The position numbers and the translations under genes were made by a program. From positions 3,410,001-3,474,000 of the forward strand of contig NZ_CP082945.1 of NCBI RefSeq assembly GCF_019933235.1: a stretch of DNA of 64,000 nt. The letters are read 5' to 3'. This stretch comes from Streptomyces angustmyceticus (GTDB taxonomy: Bacteria > Actinomycetota > Actinomycetes > Streptomycetales > Streptomycetaceae). Below the pieces are notes generated by a model. The model made no database searches and had not been told where the DNA came from. It saw only the letters and a list, made by a program, of their open reading frames with translations. Shown piece after piece: positions 46,240 to 54,857 of the stretch (position 1 is the stretch's first letter; each line of letters begins with the position of its first letter).

Positions 46240-48240
46240 TCAGTCGGTGATCGCAGCGGAGAATTGCGCGGCATAGAGCCGCGCATACGCCCCGCCGGAC
46301 GCCAACAGCGCCCCATGGGCGCCCTGTTCGACGATGGCGCCGTTTTCCATCACCAGGATGACGTCCGCGTCGCGGATCGTGGAGAGGCGGTGGGCGATGA
46401 CGAAGCTGGTGCGGCCGGTGCGGAGTTGGGCCATGGCGTGCTGGATGAGGACCTCGGTGCGGGTGTCGACCGAGCTGGTGGCCTCGTCGAGGACGAGGAT
46501 CGCGGGTTCGGCGAGGAAGGCGCGGGCGATGGTGATCAGCTGCTTCTCGCCGACGGAGACATTGCCGCCCTCGTCGTCGAGAACCGTGTCGTAGCCGTCC
46601 GGCAGGGTGCGGACGAAGCGGTCGACGTGGGTGGCGCGGGCGGCCGCCACGATCTTGTCCATGGGGGTGCCCGCGGGGGCTCCGTAGGCGATGTTCTCGG
46701 CGATGGTGCCGCCGAAGAGCCAGGTGTCCTGGAGAACCATGCCGATGTGGGAGCGCAGTTCCTCGCGCGACATCGCCGCGATGTCGGTGCCGTCGAGGGT
46801 GATGCGGCCGCCGCGCACCTCGTAGAAGCGCATCAGGAGGTTGACGAGGGTGGTCTTGCCGGCGCCGGTCGGGCCGACGATGGCCACGGTCTGGCCGGGG
46901 TGGACGGCCAGGGACAGGTTCTCGATGAGCGGCTTGTCGGCGGCGTAGCGGAAGGAGACGTCCTCGAAGGCGACCCGGCCCTCGACGCGGTCGGGCCGGG
47001 CGGGGTGTTCGGCGTCGGGGGCCTGCTCCTCGGCGTCGAGGAGTTCGAAGACCCGCTCGGCGGAGGCGACTCCGGACTGGACGAGGTTGGCCATCGAGGC
47101 GACCTGGGTGAGCGGCTGGCTGAACTGCCGGGAGTACTGGACGAAGGCCTGGACGTCGCCGATGGACAGGGCGCCGGAGGCGACGCGGAGGCCGCCGACG
47201 ACGGCCACGAGGACGTAGTTGAGGTTGCCGATGAACATCATCGCGGGCTGGATGATCCCGGAGATGAACTGGGCCTTGAACCCGGCGGCGTAGAGGGCCT
47301 CGTTCTGTTCGCGGAACAGCTCGGCGGACTCCCGCCGGCGGCCGAAGACCTTCACCAGGCTGTGGCCGGTGTACATCTCCTCGATGTGTGCGTTGAGCTT
47401 GCCGGTGGTCTTCCACTGCTGGACGAACTGGGGCTGGGCGCGCTTGCCGACCTTGGTGGCGACGACGACCGAGACCGGGACCGTGACCAGGGCGACCAGC
47501 GCCAGCAGCCACGAGATCCAGAACATCACGACGAGCACCCCGACGATGGTCAGCAGCGAGGCCACGATCTGGCTGAGGGTCTGCTGCAGCGTCTGCTGGA
47601 TGTTGTCGATGTCGTTGGTGGCGCGGGAGAGGACCTCGCCGCGCTGCTGCTTGTCGAAGTAGCTCAGCGGGAGCCGGGCGAGCTTCTCCTCGACCTGTTC
47701 GCGCAGGCGGAAGACCGTGCGCTGGACGACGCGGGTGGCGATCCTGGCCTGGACGAAGCCGAACAGGGAGGCGCCCGCGTAGATCAGGGCGACCCAGAGC
47801 AGGACCTGGCCGACGGCACCGAAGTCGATGCCGTGGCCGGGGGTGACCGGCATCGCGTTGATCATGTCGGCGAGCCCGCCCTCGCCGTGCGCGCGCAGCT
47901 GGGCCGCGGCCTGCTCCTTGGTGACGCCGGCGGGCAGCCGGCGGCCGATGACGCCGGAGACGATCAGGTCGGTGGCGTGGCCGAGGACCTTGGGGCCGAC
48001 GACCGTGAGCGTCACGCTGAGCGCGCCCAGCGCCAGCGCGACGAGCATGACGCCGCGCTCGGGCCGCATCCGGGCCAGGAGCCGGGTGCCGGAGCCCTTG
48101 AAGTCCATGGACTTCTCGGTGGGCTGGCCGCCCATGAACCGGCCGGGCCCGGCCGCGGGGGCGGGCCCTCGGGGCGGGGCCGGGCGGGGTGTTCCCCCGG
48201 CGGTCGCGGGGGCCGCGCCGCTCTTGTCCGCGGTGGTCAC
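46240..48240 (-). CDS. ABC exporter half-transporter, catalytic-site subunit
   Basis: A 666-aa type IV ABC exporter half: an N-terminal Pro/Ala-rich tail, six membrane helices (about residues 60-370), then the nucleotide-binding domain. Walker A is VGPTGAGKTT, Walker B AILVLDEATSS with the catalytic Glu, and the H-loop VIAHRLST is intact. The signature is NVSVGEKQL instead of SGGQ. This pattern is that of the TM288 side of heterodimeric exporters, whose other half carries the degenerate site. GTG 48240 overlaps its partner by 4 bp (GTGA). Substrate unknown; lipid, peptide or drug export are options. Confidence 0.92.
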   Translation of the reverse strand: MTTADKSGAAPATAGGTPRPAPPRGPAPAAGPGRFMGGQPTEKSMDFKGSGTRLLARMRPERGVMLVALALGALSVTLTVVGPKVLGHATDLIVSGVIGRRLPAGVTKEQAAAQLRAHGEGGLADMINAMPVTPGHGIDFGAVGQVLLWVALIYAGASLFGFVQARIATRVVQRTVFRLREQVEEKLARLPLSYFDKQQRGEVLSRATNDIDNIQQTLQQTLSQIVASLLTIVGVLVVMFWISWLLALVALVTVPVSVVVATKVGKRAQPQFVQQWKTTGKLNAHIEEMYTGHSLVKVFGRRRESAELFREQNEALYAAGFKAQFISGIIQPAMMFIGNLNYVLVAVVGGLRVASGALSIGDVQAFVQYSRQFSQPLTQVASMANLVQSGVASAERVFELLDAEEQAPDAEHPARPDRVEGRVAFEDVSFRYAADKPLIENLSLAVHPGQTVAIVGPTGAGKTTLVNLLMRFYEVRGGRITLDGTDIAAMSREELRSHIGMVLQDTWLFGGTIAENIAYGAPAGTPMDKIVAAARATHVDRFVRTLPDGYDTVLDDEGGNVSVGEKQLITIARAFLAEPAILVLDEATSSVDTRTEVLIQHAMAQLRTGRTSFVIAHRLSTIRDADVILVMENGAIVEQGAHGALLASGGAYARLYAAQFSAAITD

Positions 48241-49970
48241 GCCGCCTCCTGCTCGGTGAGCTGGGAGAGCACGATCTCCCGGTAGGTCTCGTTGCCGGCC
48301 ATCAGCTCGGCATGGGTGCCGGTGCCGACGACCCGGCCCTCGTCGAGGACCACGATCCGGTCGGCGCCGCGGATCGTGGCGACCCGCTGGGCGACGATCA
48401 CCACCGTCGCGCGGTCGGTCTCGCGGGCCAGCGCGGCGCGCAGTGCCGCGTCCGTCGCGTAGTCCAGGGCGGAGAAGGAGTCGTCGAAGAGGTAGATCTC
48501 GGGGCGCCGCACCAGGGCGCGGGCGATGGCCAGCCGCTGGCGCTGACCGCCGGAGACGTTGCCGCCGCCCTGGGCGATGGGCGCGTCGAGGCCGCCTTCC
48601 ATCCGCTCGACGAAGTCGCGTGCCTGGGCGGTCTCCAGGGCGTGCCACAGCTCGTCGTCGGTGGCGTCGGGGTTGCCGTAGCGCAGGTTGGTGGCGACGG
48701 TGCCGGAGAAGAGGTACGGCTTCTGCGGGACCAGGCCGATGGCTTTGGCCAGGGTCTCCTGGTCGAGGGTGCGGACGTCCTCGCCGTCGACCAGGACCGC
48801 GCCGCCGGTCGCGTCGAAGAGGCGGGGGACGAGCCCGAGGAGGGTGGACTTGCCGCTGCCGGTCGAGCCGATGACGGCAGTGGTCTCGCCGGGGCGGGCG
48901 GTGAGCGAGATGTCCTTGAGGACCGGCTGCTCGGCGCCGGGGAAGCGGAACTCGACGCCGCGCAGCTCCAGTTCGCCGTGGCGGCGGAGTTCGGTGACGG
49001 GGTCCTTCGGCGGGATGACGCTGGAGTCGGTCGCCAGCACCTCCTGGATGCGTTCGGCGCAGACCTCGGCGCGCGGCAGCATCATCACCATGAAGGTCGC
49101 CATCATGATCGACATCAGGATGTACATGAGGTAGCTGAGGAACGCCGTGAGCGCGCCGATCTGCATCGACCCGCTGTCGATGCGCAGCCCGCCGAACCAG
49201 ACGACGGCCACGCTGGAGAGGTTCACGATCAGCATGACCAGCGGGAACATCATCGACATCAGCCGGCCGGCGCGCAGCGAGATCTCGTAGAGGTCGGTGT
49301 TGGCCCCGGCGAACCGCTCGCGCTCGTGCCGGTCGCGGACGAAGGCGCGGATGACGCGGATGCCGGTGATCTGCTCGCGCAGCACGCGGTTGACGGTGTC
49401 GATGCGCTCCTGCATCCCGCGGAACAGCGGACGCATCCGGCGCACGACCAGTGAGACGAGGATCCCGAGGACCGGGACGATGACCAGGAGGAGGCCGGAC
49501 AGCGGCACGTCCTGGTTGAGCGCCATGACGACGCCGCCGACGCACATGATCGGCGCCGAGACCATCATCGTGAACGTCATCAGGACCAGCATCTGGACCT
49601 GCTGGACGTCGTTGGTGGTGCGGGTGATCAGCGACGGCGCGCCGAACGCGCCCACCTCGCGGGCGGAGAAGGACTGCACCCGGTCGAACACCGCGGCCCG
49701 GACGTCCCGGCCCAGCGCCATGGCCGTACGGGCACCGAAGTAGACGGCGCCGATCGCGCAGACGACCTGCAGGAGGGTGACGGCGGCCATGAATCCGCCG
49801 ACGCCGAGGATGTAGCCCGTGTCCCCCTTCACGACACCGTTGTCGATGACGTCGGCGTTGAGGGTGGGCAGGTAGAGGGTTGCCAGGGTCTGGATCAGCT
49901 GGAGCAGCACGATCACGGATATCGAGCGCCTGTGGGGCCGCAAATGCGCCCGCGCGAGTCGGACCAACAC
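48237..49970 (-). CDS. ABC exporter half-transporter, degenerate-site subunit
   Basis: A 577-aa half exporter with six helices (about residues 15-300) and a nucleotide-binding domain. Walker A GSTGSGKST and signature NVSGGQRQR are normal, but Walker B is EIYLFDDSFSALD (Asp for the catalytic Glu) and the switch reads VAQRVAT (Gln for His). These are the same substitutions as in TM287 of the TM287/288 pair. With the downstream gene it forms one heterodimeric exporter with a single active site. GTG 49970 is preceded 6 bases earlier by TAGGCT, so it is probably leaderless. Confidence 0.92.
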   Translation of the reverse strand: MLVRLARAHLRPHRRSISVIVLLQLIQTLATLYLPTLNADVIDNGVVKGDTGYILGVGGFMAAVTLLQVVCAIGAVYFGARTAMALGRDVRAAVFDRVQSFSAREVGAFGAPSLITRTTNDVQQVQMLVLMTFTMMVSAPIMCVGGVVMALNQDVPLSGLLLVIVPVLGILVSLVVRRMRPLFRGMQERIDTVNRVLREQITGIRVIRAFVRDRHERERFAGANTDLYEISLRAGRLMSMMFPLVMLIVNLSSVAVVWFGGLRIDSGSMQIGALTAFLSYLMYILMSIMMATFMVMMLPRAEVCAERIQEVLATDSSVIPPKDPVTELRRHGELELRGVEFRFPGAEQPVLKDISLTARPGETTAVIGSTGSGKSTLLGLVPRLFDATGGAVLVDGEDVRTLDQETLAKAIGLVPQKPYLFSGTVATNLRYGNPDATDDELWHALETAQARDFVERMEGGLDAPIAQGGGNVSGGQRQRLAIARALVRRPEIYLFDDSFSALDYATDAALRAALARETDRATVVIVAQRVATIRGADRIVVLDEGRVVGTGTHAELMAGNETYREIVLSQLTEQEAA

Positions 49971-49976
49971 GCATTG

Positions 49977-50004
49977 AGCCTAGGCGAACACTTGCCCTCG
50001 GCAA
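49977..50004 (-). promoter_or_regulatory. ABC exporter promoter (leaderless)
   Basis: On the minus strand TTGCCG (49999-50004) and TAGGCT (49977-49982) are 16 bp apart. The -10 ends 6 bases before the GTG, leaving no room for a ribosome site. Confidence 0.6.
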
Positions 50005-50157
50005 TCGATTTTCCGGTGTCCGCCCCGTACGGCCGGGAGCCTTTCCCGCAATGCGCCCGGAGCCGGCCCGCCCGCCGCGTAGGCCATCATGGAGGCGGCA
50101 ACGACGGGGCCCGCTCCCACGGGGCGTCCCCCCGACCGACACGACGAAGAGGCCGCC

Positions 50158-50421
50158 GTGACAACAACTGGCACCGTGCGCTACTGGGCCGCGGCCAAGG
50201 CCGCCGCCGGCACGGCAGAGGAGCCCTACGCGGCGGCGACGCTCGCCGAGGCGCTCGACGCGGCGCGGACGGCACATGCCGCGAACCCCGAGTTCGCGCG
50301 CGTCCTGCTGCGCTGCTCGTTCCTGGTGGACGGCGATCCGGTCGGCACCCGCGACCACGGGGCGGTGCCGCTGGCCGAGGGCGGCACCGTCGAGGTCCTG
50401 CCGCCGTTCGCGGGAGGGTGA
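50158..50421 (+). CDS. MoaD/ThiS-family ubiquitin-like sulfur carrier
   Basis: An 87-aa beta-grasp protein with TVRYWAAAKAAAGTAEE at the start, FLVDGDPVGTRDH in the middle and the C-terminal GG (LPPFAGG*) that is adenylated and thiocarboxylated in MoaD, ThiS and CysO. GTG 50158 has GAAGAGG upstream. No moaE or thiG is adjacent, so its pathway (molybdopterin, thiamine or another sulfur transfer) is undecided. It lies 3 kb upstream of a rhodanese/DsrE cluster, which may be relevant. Confidence 0.88.
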   Translation: MTTTGTVRYWAAAKAAAGTAEEPYAAATLAEALDAARTAHAANPEFARVLLRCSFLVDGDPVGTRDHGAVPLAEGGTVEVLPPFAGG

Positions 50422-50431
50422 ACACACGAGC

Positions 50432-51820
50432 ATGAGCGACAACCAGCCGCAGCACCGCAATCCGTACGAGCCGCACGACCCCTACGCACAGCAGCCGCCG
50501 TACGGCCGGCCGGCCCGGCAGGCCCCGCAGCCGCCGTACGGGCAGCAGGCACCGTACGAGCACCGGGCGCCCTACGGGCAGCAGCAGCCGTACGGTCAGC
50601 AGCCCGCCCAGGGGCCGCAGCAGGCGTACGGTCAGCAGCCGTCCTACGGGCAGCAGGCCCACGACTCCGCCGCCGCGCAGCAGCCGGGAGCCGAGCCGTA
50701 CGGGTACGGCCGGCAGCACGGCCAGGCCGGACAACCCGGCCAGCACGGCCAGCACGGCCCCGGCCGGCCGGGGCCCGACCCGTACGGGCGGGACCCCTAC
50801 GGGCGCGGCCCGTACGGCTACGAGACCTACGGGCAGCAGCCGCACCGGCAGCCGCCGCCCCAGCAGCAGCCGCGCCCGGCCCACGGCCAGGACGCCCACG
50901 GCGCCCCGCACCCCGCGGACACCGCGCCGCTGCCCGTCCAGCACCAGACCGCCCGCGCGGCCGACGAGCCGTACGCCCGCCGGCACCCGCAGCAGACCGG
51001 GCCGGGTCCCGCCGCGCCGGCCTCCGCCGGAGCCGTCTCCGCCGCGTCGGTCTCCTCCGCGCCGCTCGCGCCCAACCAGCGGGCCCGTGCCGAGGGCCGC
51101 TCGCCGATCATCCCGCCCGGCATCCAGCCGGCCGCGCTGACCGCCGGGCTCGCCCTGCTGCTGGCGCTGACCGCGCCGCTGGGCCGCCCGGTGCTGGCCG
51201 TGCCGGTGGCGCTGCTGCAGGCCGTCACCGCCGCCGGCTGGTTCCGGCTCAACGGCATGTGGCCGGCCCGCCAGGGCATCGCGCTCGCCTTCCTGGGCGG
51301 CCTGACCACCGATGTCGCGCTGCTGGCAACGGACCGCGAGAGCGCGCCGCTGGTCGGCATCGGCACGCTCGGGGTGTGGTGCCTGCTCGTCCTCGTCCTC
51401 CAGCTGCGCAACCGCAGCAGCGCCGACGAGCGGATGTACGCGCTGACCGCGGGGCTGACCTCGTCCGCGCTCGCGGTGCTCGCGGCCGGCCACCTCGCGG
51501 CGAGCCCGCACGCGGTGGTGGTCGGCGCCTGTGCGGTCGCGGTGGCCACCCTCGCCCGCGCGCTGCCGCTGCCGCCGGCCGCCTCGATCGGTGTCTGTCT
51601 GGTGGCCGCGGCGGGCGCCGGTATCGCGGCCGGGCAGCTGACCGGCCTCGGCGCGTCCGGCGCGCTGCTGGGCCTGGCCGCCGGCGGCTGCGCCCTGATC
51701 GGCCTGCGGGTGGCCAGCTACGACTACCCGTCCCGCTTCGTCCACATGACGGCGGGCGTGGCCCTGCCGCTGGCCCTGGCCGCCCCCGCGGTCTACGTCC
51801 TGGGCCGGACGCTGGGCTAG
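50432..51820 (+). CDS. Membrane protein with PYGQQ-rich N-terminal domain
   Basis: A 462-aa protein in two parts. Residues 1-225 are a low-complexity Gln/Pro/Tyr/Gly/His region with many PYGQQ or PYGR units, similar in composition to prion-like or condensate-forming domains. From about residue 230 there are seven or eight hydrophobic spans (AALTAGLALLLALTAPLG ... GVALPLALAAPAVYVLG). I recognise no family for the membrane part. It starts 11 bp after the MoaD-like stop, so they are probably cotranscribed. The tyrosine-rich tail could be phosphorylated or scaffold other proteins. Confidence 0.8.
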   Translation: MSDNQPQHRNPYEPHDPYAQQPPYGRPARQAPQPPYGQQAPYEHRAPYGQQQPYGQQPAQGPQQAYGQQPSYGQQAHDSAAAQQPGAEPYGYGRQHGQAGQPGQHGQHGPGRPGPDPYGRDPYGRGPYGYETYGQQPHRQPPPQQQPRPAHGQDAHGAPHPADTAPLPVQHQTARAADEPYARRHPQQTGPGPAAPASAGAVSAASVSSAPLAPNQRARAEGRSPIIPPGIQPAALTAGLALLLALTAPLGRPVLAVPVALLQAVTAAGWFRLNGMWPARQGIALAFLGGLTTDVALLATDRESAPLVGIGTLGVWCLLVLVLQLRNRSSADERMYALTAGLTSSALAVLAAGHLAASPHAVVVGACAVAVATLARALPLPPAASIGVCLVAAAGAGIAAGQLTGLGASGALLGLAAGGCALIGLRVASYDYPSRFVHMTAGVALPLALAAPAVYVLGRTLG

Positions 51821-51857
51821 CCCCGCGCGAAGCCGCGAGCGACACCGGGCGGGGGGC

Positions 51858-51884
51858 GCCGGAAGCGCCTCTGGCGCGTTCCGG
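51858..51884 (+). terminator. Hairpin after PYGQQ gene
   Basis: GCCGGAAGCGCC (51858-51869) pairs with GGCGCGTTCCGGC (51872-51884) with one bulged base, 38 bp past the stop. Confidence 0.5.
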
Positions 51885-51996
51885 CGGCCGCCGCTCCCGC
51901 TTCCGCGAGCACGTCGTCTAGGCTCCCCCGGAACGCAGGCAGGGGGCCTGCTCGGACGCGGCCGGGATCCGGCCCAGGTGTGGGGGAAGTGGTTCG

Positions 51997-52698
51997 ATGC
52001 GCGCACTTCGTGTGCTGGTGATTCTCGTCGTCATATTCGGCGGGCTGTTCGTCGCCGCCGACCGGGTGGCGGTGAATCTGGCCGAGGACATGGCCGCGGA
52101 CAAGATCCGCAGCAGCCAGGGGCTCGACAAGGCCCCGGTGGTCTCGATCAAGGGCTTCCCGTTCCTGACCCAGGTCGCCGGCCGCAGCCTCCAGGAGGTG
52201 GACGCCGACCTCGGGGGCATCGAGGCCCGCGCCCAGGGGCACGCGCTGCGCATCGACGAGCTGTCGGCGCAGTTCCACGACGTGGCGCTGAGCAGCGACT
52301 ACACCTCCATCGAGAGCGCCGCCTCGGCCACCGGCAACGCCCGGATCAACTACGCCGACCTGACCCGGGCGGCGGGCGGCGGCGTCAAGATCGGCTACGG
52401 CGGGCAGAAGGACGGCCGCAGCCAGGTCAAGATCTCGCCGAACGTCCCGGTGCTCAGCTCGCTGGACGTGACCGGCTCCATCACCATCGTGGGCGGCGAC
52501 ACCGTCCGGCTGCGCGCCGACGGGCTCCCCGCGATGTGCCGGGCCGTCCCCGGCTGTGAGGCCAAGGTCCGCGCCCAGACCGACCACGACTGGAAGCTGG
52601 ACCAGCTGCCCGGCAACCTGAAGCTGGAGCAGGTCGTGACCACCTCCGAGGGCCTGTCGATCTCCGCCGCCGGCAAGGACGTCAAGCTCCCCGGCTGA
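51997..52698 (+). CDS. DUF2993 protein (small form)
   Basis: A 233-aa protein with one N-terminal membrane helix (ALRVLVILVVIFGGLFVAADRV) and an external DUF2993 domain with VSIKGFPFLTQVAGRSLQEVDADLGGIEAR. It has two cysteines (MCRAVPGCEAK). It is a paralogue of the 458-aa protein at 38264, matching over the GFPFLTQV hallmark and overall beta-strand order, but lacks the cytoplasmic tail and C-terminal extension. The role is unknown; the family fold resembles lipid-binding tubular proteins. ATG 51997 follows GGGGGAAG, and TAGGCT at 51918-51923 is a possible -10. Confidence 0.88.
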   Translation: MRALRVLVILVVIFGGLFVAADRVAVNLAEDMAADKIRSSQGLDKAPVVSIKGFPFLTQVAGRSLQEVDADLGGIEARAQGHALRIDELSAQFHDVALSSDYTSIESAASATGNARINYADLTRAAGGGVKIGYGGQKDGRSQVKISPNVPVLSSLDVTGSITIVGGDTVRLRADGLPAMCRAVPGCEAKVRAQTDHDWKLDQLPGNLKLEQVVTTSEGLSISAAGKDVKLPG

Positions 52699-52921
52699 CC
52701 GGACGGCCGCGGCGGGCCGCCCCACCGGTCCGCCGCACCCGTCCCGCGTCCATTCCCTGAGACACCCCGGTCCGTACGCCAGACCCCCCACCGGCGCACG
52801 GCCCTCCGGGACCCGCGGGCGCCTGCCCCGGAGGCACACCGATCCCACAATGCGGACAAACGCGTCTCGCCATTCGACACGCCGGTGACACGCCCCGCTC
52901 CACGTCCCTACGATCGGTGCC

Positions 52922-53029
52922 ATGCAGAGCTCATTGAGCGGTCTCCGACCCCGGGGACGTGCGGTACTGACGAAGCGGCGGGCAGTCGACCTGTGCCGCG
53001 TCGCCGCCATGCTCTGTCGCCCTGTCTGA
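52922..53029 (+). CDS. Cys-containing leader peptide upstream of sseA (35 aa)
   Basis: ATG 52922 starts a 35-codon frame ending in TGA 53029. The C-terminal half, RRAVDLCRVAAMLCRPV, has the LCR repeated twice and is a form I recognise from short ORFs annotated as putative leader peptides in front of Streptomyces sulfur genes. TACGAT 7 bases before the ATG makes the mRNA leaderless. Two Cys codons near the end, followed by 170 bp of structured GC-rich leader before the rhodanese gene, suggest cysteine-dependent attenuation. That mechanism is inferred. Confidence 0.75.
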   Translation: MQSSLSGLRPRGRAVLTKRRAVDLCRVAAMLCRPV

Positions 53030-53199
53030 CGGGCCGTTTCCCTCCCGTCGTTCCCCCAGGCCGGCCTCCCCGAGGCCGCCGCCCCGCGTCCCGGCGCAGC
53101 GCCGCCCCGGAACCCCGTCCGGAAACCACCGGCGCGCGCCCGGCGTACCCGCGTGCAACTCTGCCACTGCCCCCCGTAACTGCCCCGGAGGAGAAGAAC

Positions 53200-54045
53200 A
53201 TGAGCCGTAGCGACGTCCTCGTAGACGCCGACTGGGTCGAGGCCCACCTCGACGACCCCAAGGTCGTCCTGGTCGAGGTCGACGAGGACACCTCGGCCTA
53301 CGACAAGAACCACATCAAGAACGCCGTCCGGATCGACTGGAAGCAGGACCTCCAGGACCCGGTCCGCCGCGACTTCGTCGACCAGGAGGGCTTCGAGAAG
53401 CTGCTCTCCGCCAAGGGCATCGGCAACGACGACACCGTGGTCCTCTACGGCGGCAACAACAACTGGTTCGCCTCCTACGCGTACTGGTACTTCAAGCTCT
53501 ACGGCCACGGCAGCGTCAAGCTGCTCGACGGCGGCCGCAAGAAGTGGGAGCTGGACTCCCGCGACCTGGTCGACGGCTCCGAGGTGCCCGCGCGCCCGGC
53601 CACCGACTACAAGGCCAAGGCCCAGGACACCTCCATCCGCGCCTTCCGGGACGACGTCGTCGCCGCGATCGACAACCTCAACCTGGTCGACGTGCGCTCC
53701 CCCGACGAGTTCAGCGGCAAGCTGCTCGCCCCGGCGCACCTCCCGCAGGAGCAGTCGCAGCGCCCCGGCCACGTGCCCAGCGCCCGCAACATCCCGTGGT
53801 CGAAGAACGCCAACGACGACGGCACCTTCAAGTCGGACGACGAGCTCAAGGCCCTCTACGAGAGCGAGTCGGTGGACCTCGCCAAGGACACCATCGCCTA
53901 CTGCCGCATCGGTGAGCGCTCCGCGCTGACCTGGTTCGTCCTGCACGAGCTGCTCGGCCAGAGCAACGTCAAGAACTACGACGGCTCCTGGACCGAGTAC
54001 GGCTCGCTGGTCGGCGTCCCGATCGAGCTCGGCGCCAACAAGTAA
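53200..54045 (+). CDS. sseA: Thiosulfate sulfurtransferase (rhodanese)
   Basis: A 281-aa tandem-rhodanese enzyme moving sulfane sulfur from thiosulfate or mercaptopyruvate to a thiol or cyanide acceptor. The first domain (VEVDEDTSAYDKNHIKNAVRIDW) is the inactive half; the second has LVDVRSPDEFSG and the active-site loop AYCRIGERSALTWF with the persulfide-bearing Cys. The CRIGERS loop is the SseA/CysA type of actinobacteria. GGAGGAG precedes ATG 53200. It is followed by DUF1416 after 38 bp and preceded by a Cys-containing leader peptide. Confidence 0.95.
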   Translation: MSRSDVLVDADWVEAHLDDPKVVLVEVDEDTSAYDKNHIKNAVRIDWKQDLQDPVRRDFVDQEGFEKLLSAKGIGNDDTVVLYGGNNNWFASYAYWYFKLYGHGSVKLLDGGRKKWELDSRDLVDGSEVPARPATDYKAKAQDTSIRAFRDDVVAAIDNLNLVDVRSPDEFSGKLLAPAHLPQEQSQRPGHVPSARNIPWSKNANDDGTFKSDDELKALYESESVDLAKDTIAYCRIGERSALTWFVLHELLGQSNVKNYDGSWTEYGSLVGVPIELGANK

Positions 54046-54083
54046 GCAAGCAGCTTCTCCCCGACCCTCAAGGAAGTACCCCT

Positions 54084-54371
54084 ATGTGTGGAGCACAGGC
54101 CGGCGGCCCGGACGCCTCGACCATCAAGCCCGGTGAGACCACGATCCAGGGCAGCGTGACCCGCGACGGCGAGCCCGTCACCGGTTACGTCCGCCTCCTG
54201 GACAGCACCGGTGAGTTCACCGCCGAGGTTCCCACCTCCGCGACCGGACAGTTCCGCTTCTACGCGGCCGAGGGCACCTGGACGCTGCGTGCGCTCGTCC
54301 CGGGCGGCACCGCCGACCGCACCGTCGTCGCCCAGCAGGGCGGCCTGGCGGAGGTGGCCATCGCCGTCTGA
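54084..54371 (+). CDS. DUF1416 domain protein
   Basis: A 95-aa beta-rich protein (CnaB/transthyretin-like fold) beginning MCGAQAGGPDAS, in which Cys2 is part of the family signature. GSVTRDGEPVTGYVRLLDSTGEFTAEVPTSATGQFRFYAAEGTWTLRALVPGG forms the body. The gene follows sseA almost everywhere in actinobacteria in my recollection, which suggests a sulfur-transfer partner, with Cys2 as a possible persulfide acceptor. That role is inference. A terminator follows. Confidence 0.9.
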   Translation: MCGAQAGGPDASTIKPGETTIQGSVTRDGEPVTGYVRLLDSTGEFTAEVPTSATGQFRFYAAEGTWTLRALVPGGTADRTVVAQQGGLAEVAIAV

Positions 54372-54423
54372 CGGCGGCCGTGGCCGTGCCCCGCAGGGGG
54401 CTCCCGCCACGATCAGTACGGCC

Positions 54424-54474
54424 AAGGGGCCGCATCCCAGAGGTTTGGACGCCTTGACTGGGGGTGCGGCCCTT
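54424..54474 (+). terminator. Terminator of sseA operon
   Basis: AAGGGGCCGCATCCC (54424-54438) pairs with the GGGGGTGCGGCCCTT segment (about 54459-54474) with one G-T pair and a bulge, followed by TGCG. Confidence 0.65.
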
Positions 54475-54547
54475 TGCGCCGTCCGGGTGCGGACGGCGTC
54501 TCCCCCGCCGGCTTCTGTCCCGCCCCGCACGGACTTACCGTGGAGGC

Positions 54548-54835
54548 ATGGACGCGCACCGCCGGTCGCCCGTACAGCGCCGCCATCGCAGGTATTTCGT
54601 CCTGATGGGCGTGTGCCTGGTGCTGTTCGTCCTGGCGTGGGGCGTGGTGCGGCTGTGGTCGGTGCCGGCCGCGGTGGGCATGTGCGTCGTCGCCATGGTC
54701 ATCCCGCCCGTCGCGGCGATCATCGGCAACCGCCGGGAGCCCGGCGAGCGCTGGTGGGACGAGTCCGGCGACCCGGAGTCCGACCGCTGGTGGCGCGAGC
54801 TGGACGACCGGGGCGACGACAAGCACACCCAGTAG
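54548..54835 (+). CDS. DUF3099 small membrane protein
   Basis: A 95-aa protein with two membrane helices (YFVLMGVCLVLFVLAWGVVRLWS and VPAAVGMCVVAMVIPPVAAIIG) and a charged C-terminal tail with the WWDESGDPESDRWWRELDD motif. The role is unknown. ATG 54548 lies 7 bases from TACCGT and the adjacent GGAGG is too close to be used, so leaderless translation is likely. It converges with the DsrE-family gene 22 bp away. Confidence 0.85.
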   Translation: MDAHRRSPVQRRHRRYFVLMGVCLVLFVLAWGVVRLWSVPAAVGMCVVAMVIPPVAAIIGNRREPGERWWDESGDPESDRWWRELDDRGDDKHTQ

Positions 54836-54857
54836 GCCCGCCGGGGCTCCGGCCGGC

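Noticed and set aside
46240..50460. A 1406-codon minus-strand open frame spanning both ABC exporter genes
   Set aside because: The frame encodes the second half-transporter only up to GTG 48240; beyond that it is the shadow of the first half-transporter, which is in another frame with a clear family match and a 4-bp overlap.
50460..50830. Repetitive CCGTACGG-containing DNA as a possible repeat array
   Set aside because: The repetition is explained by codons for PYGQQ-like units within one coding sequence.
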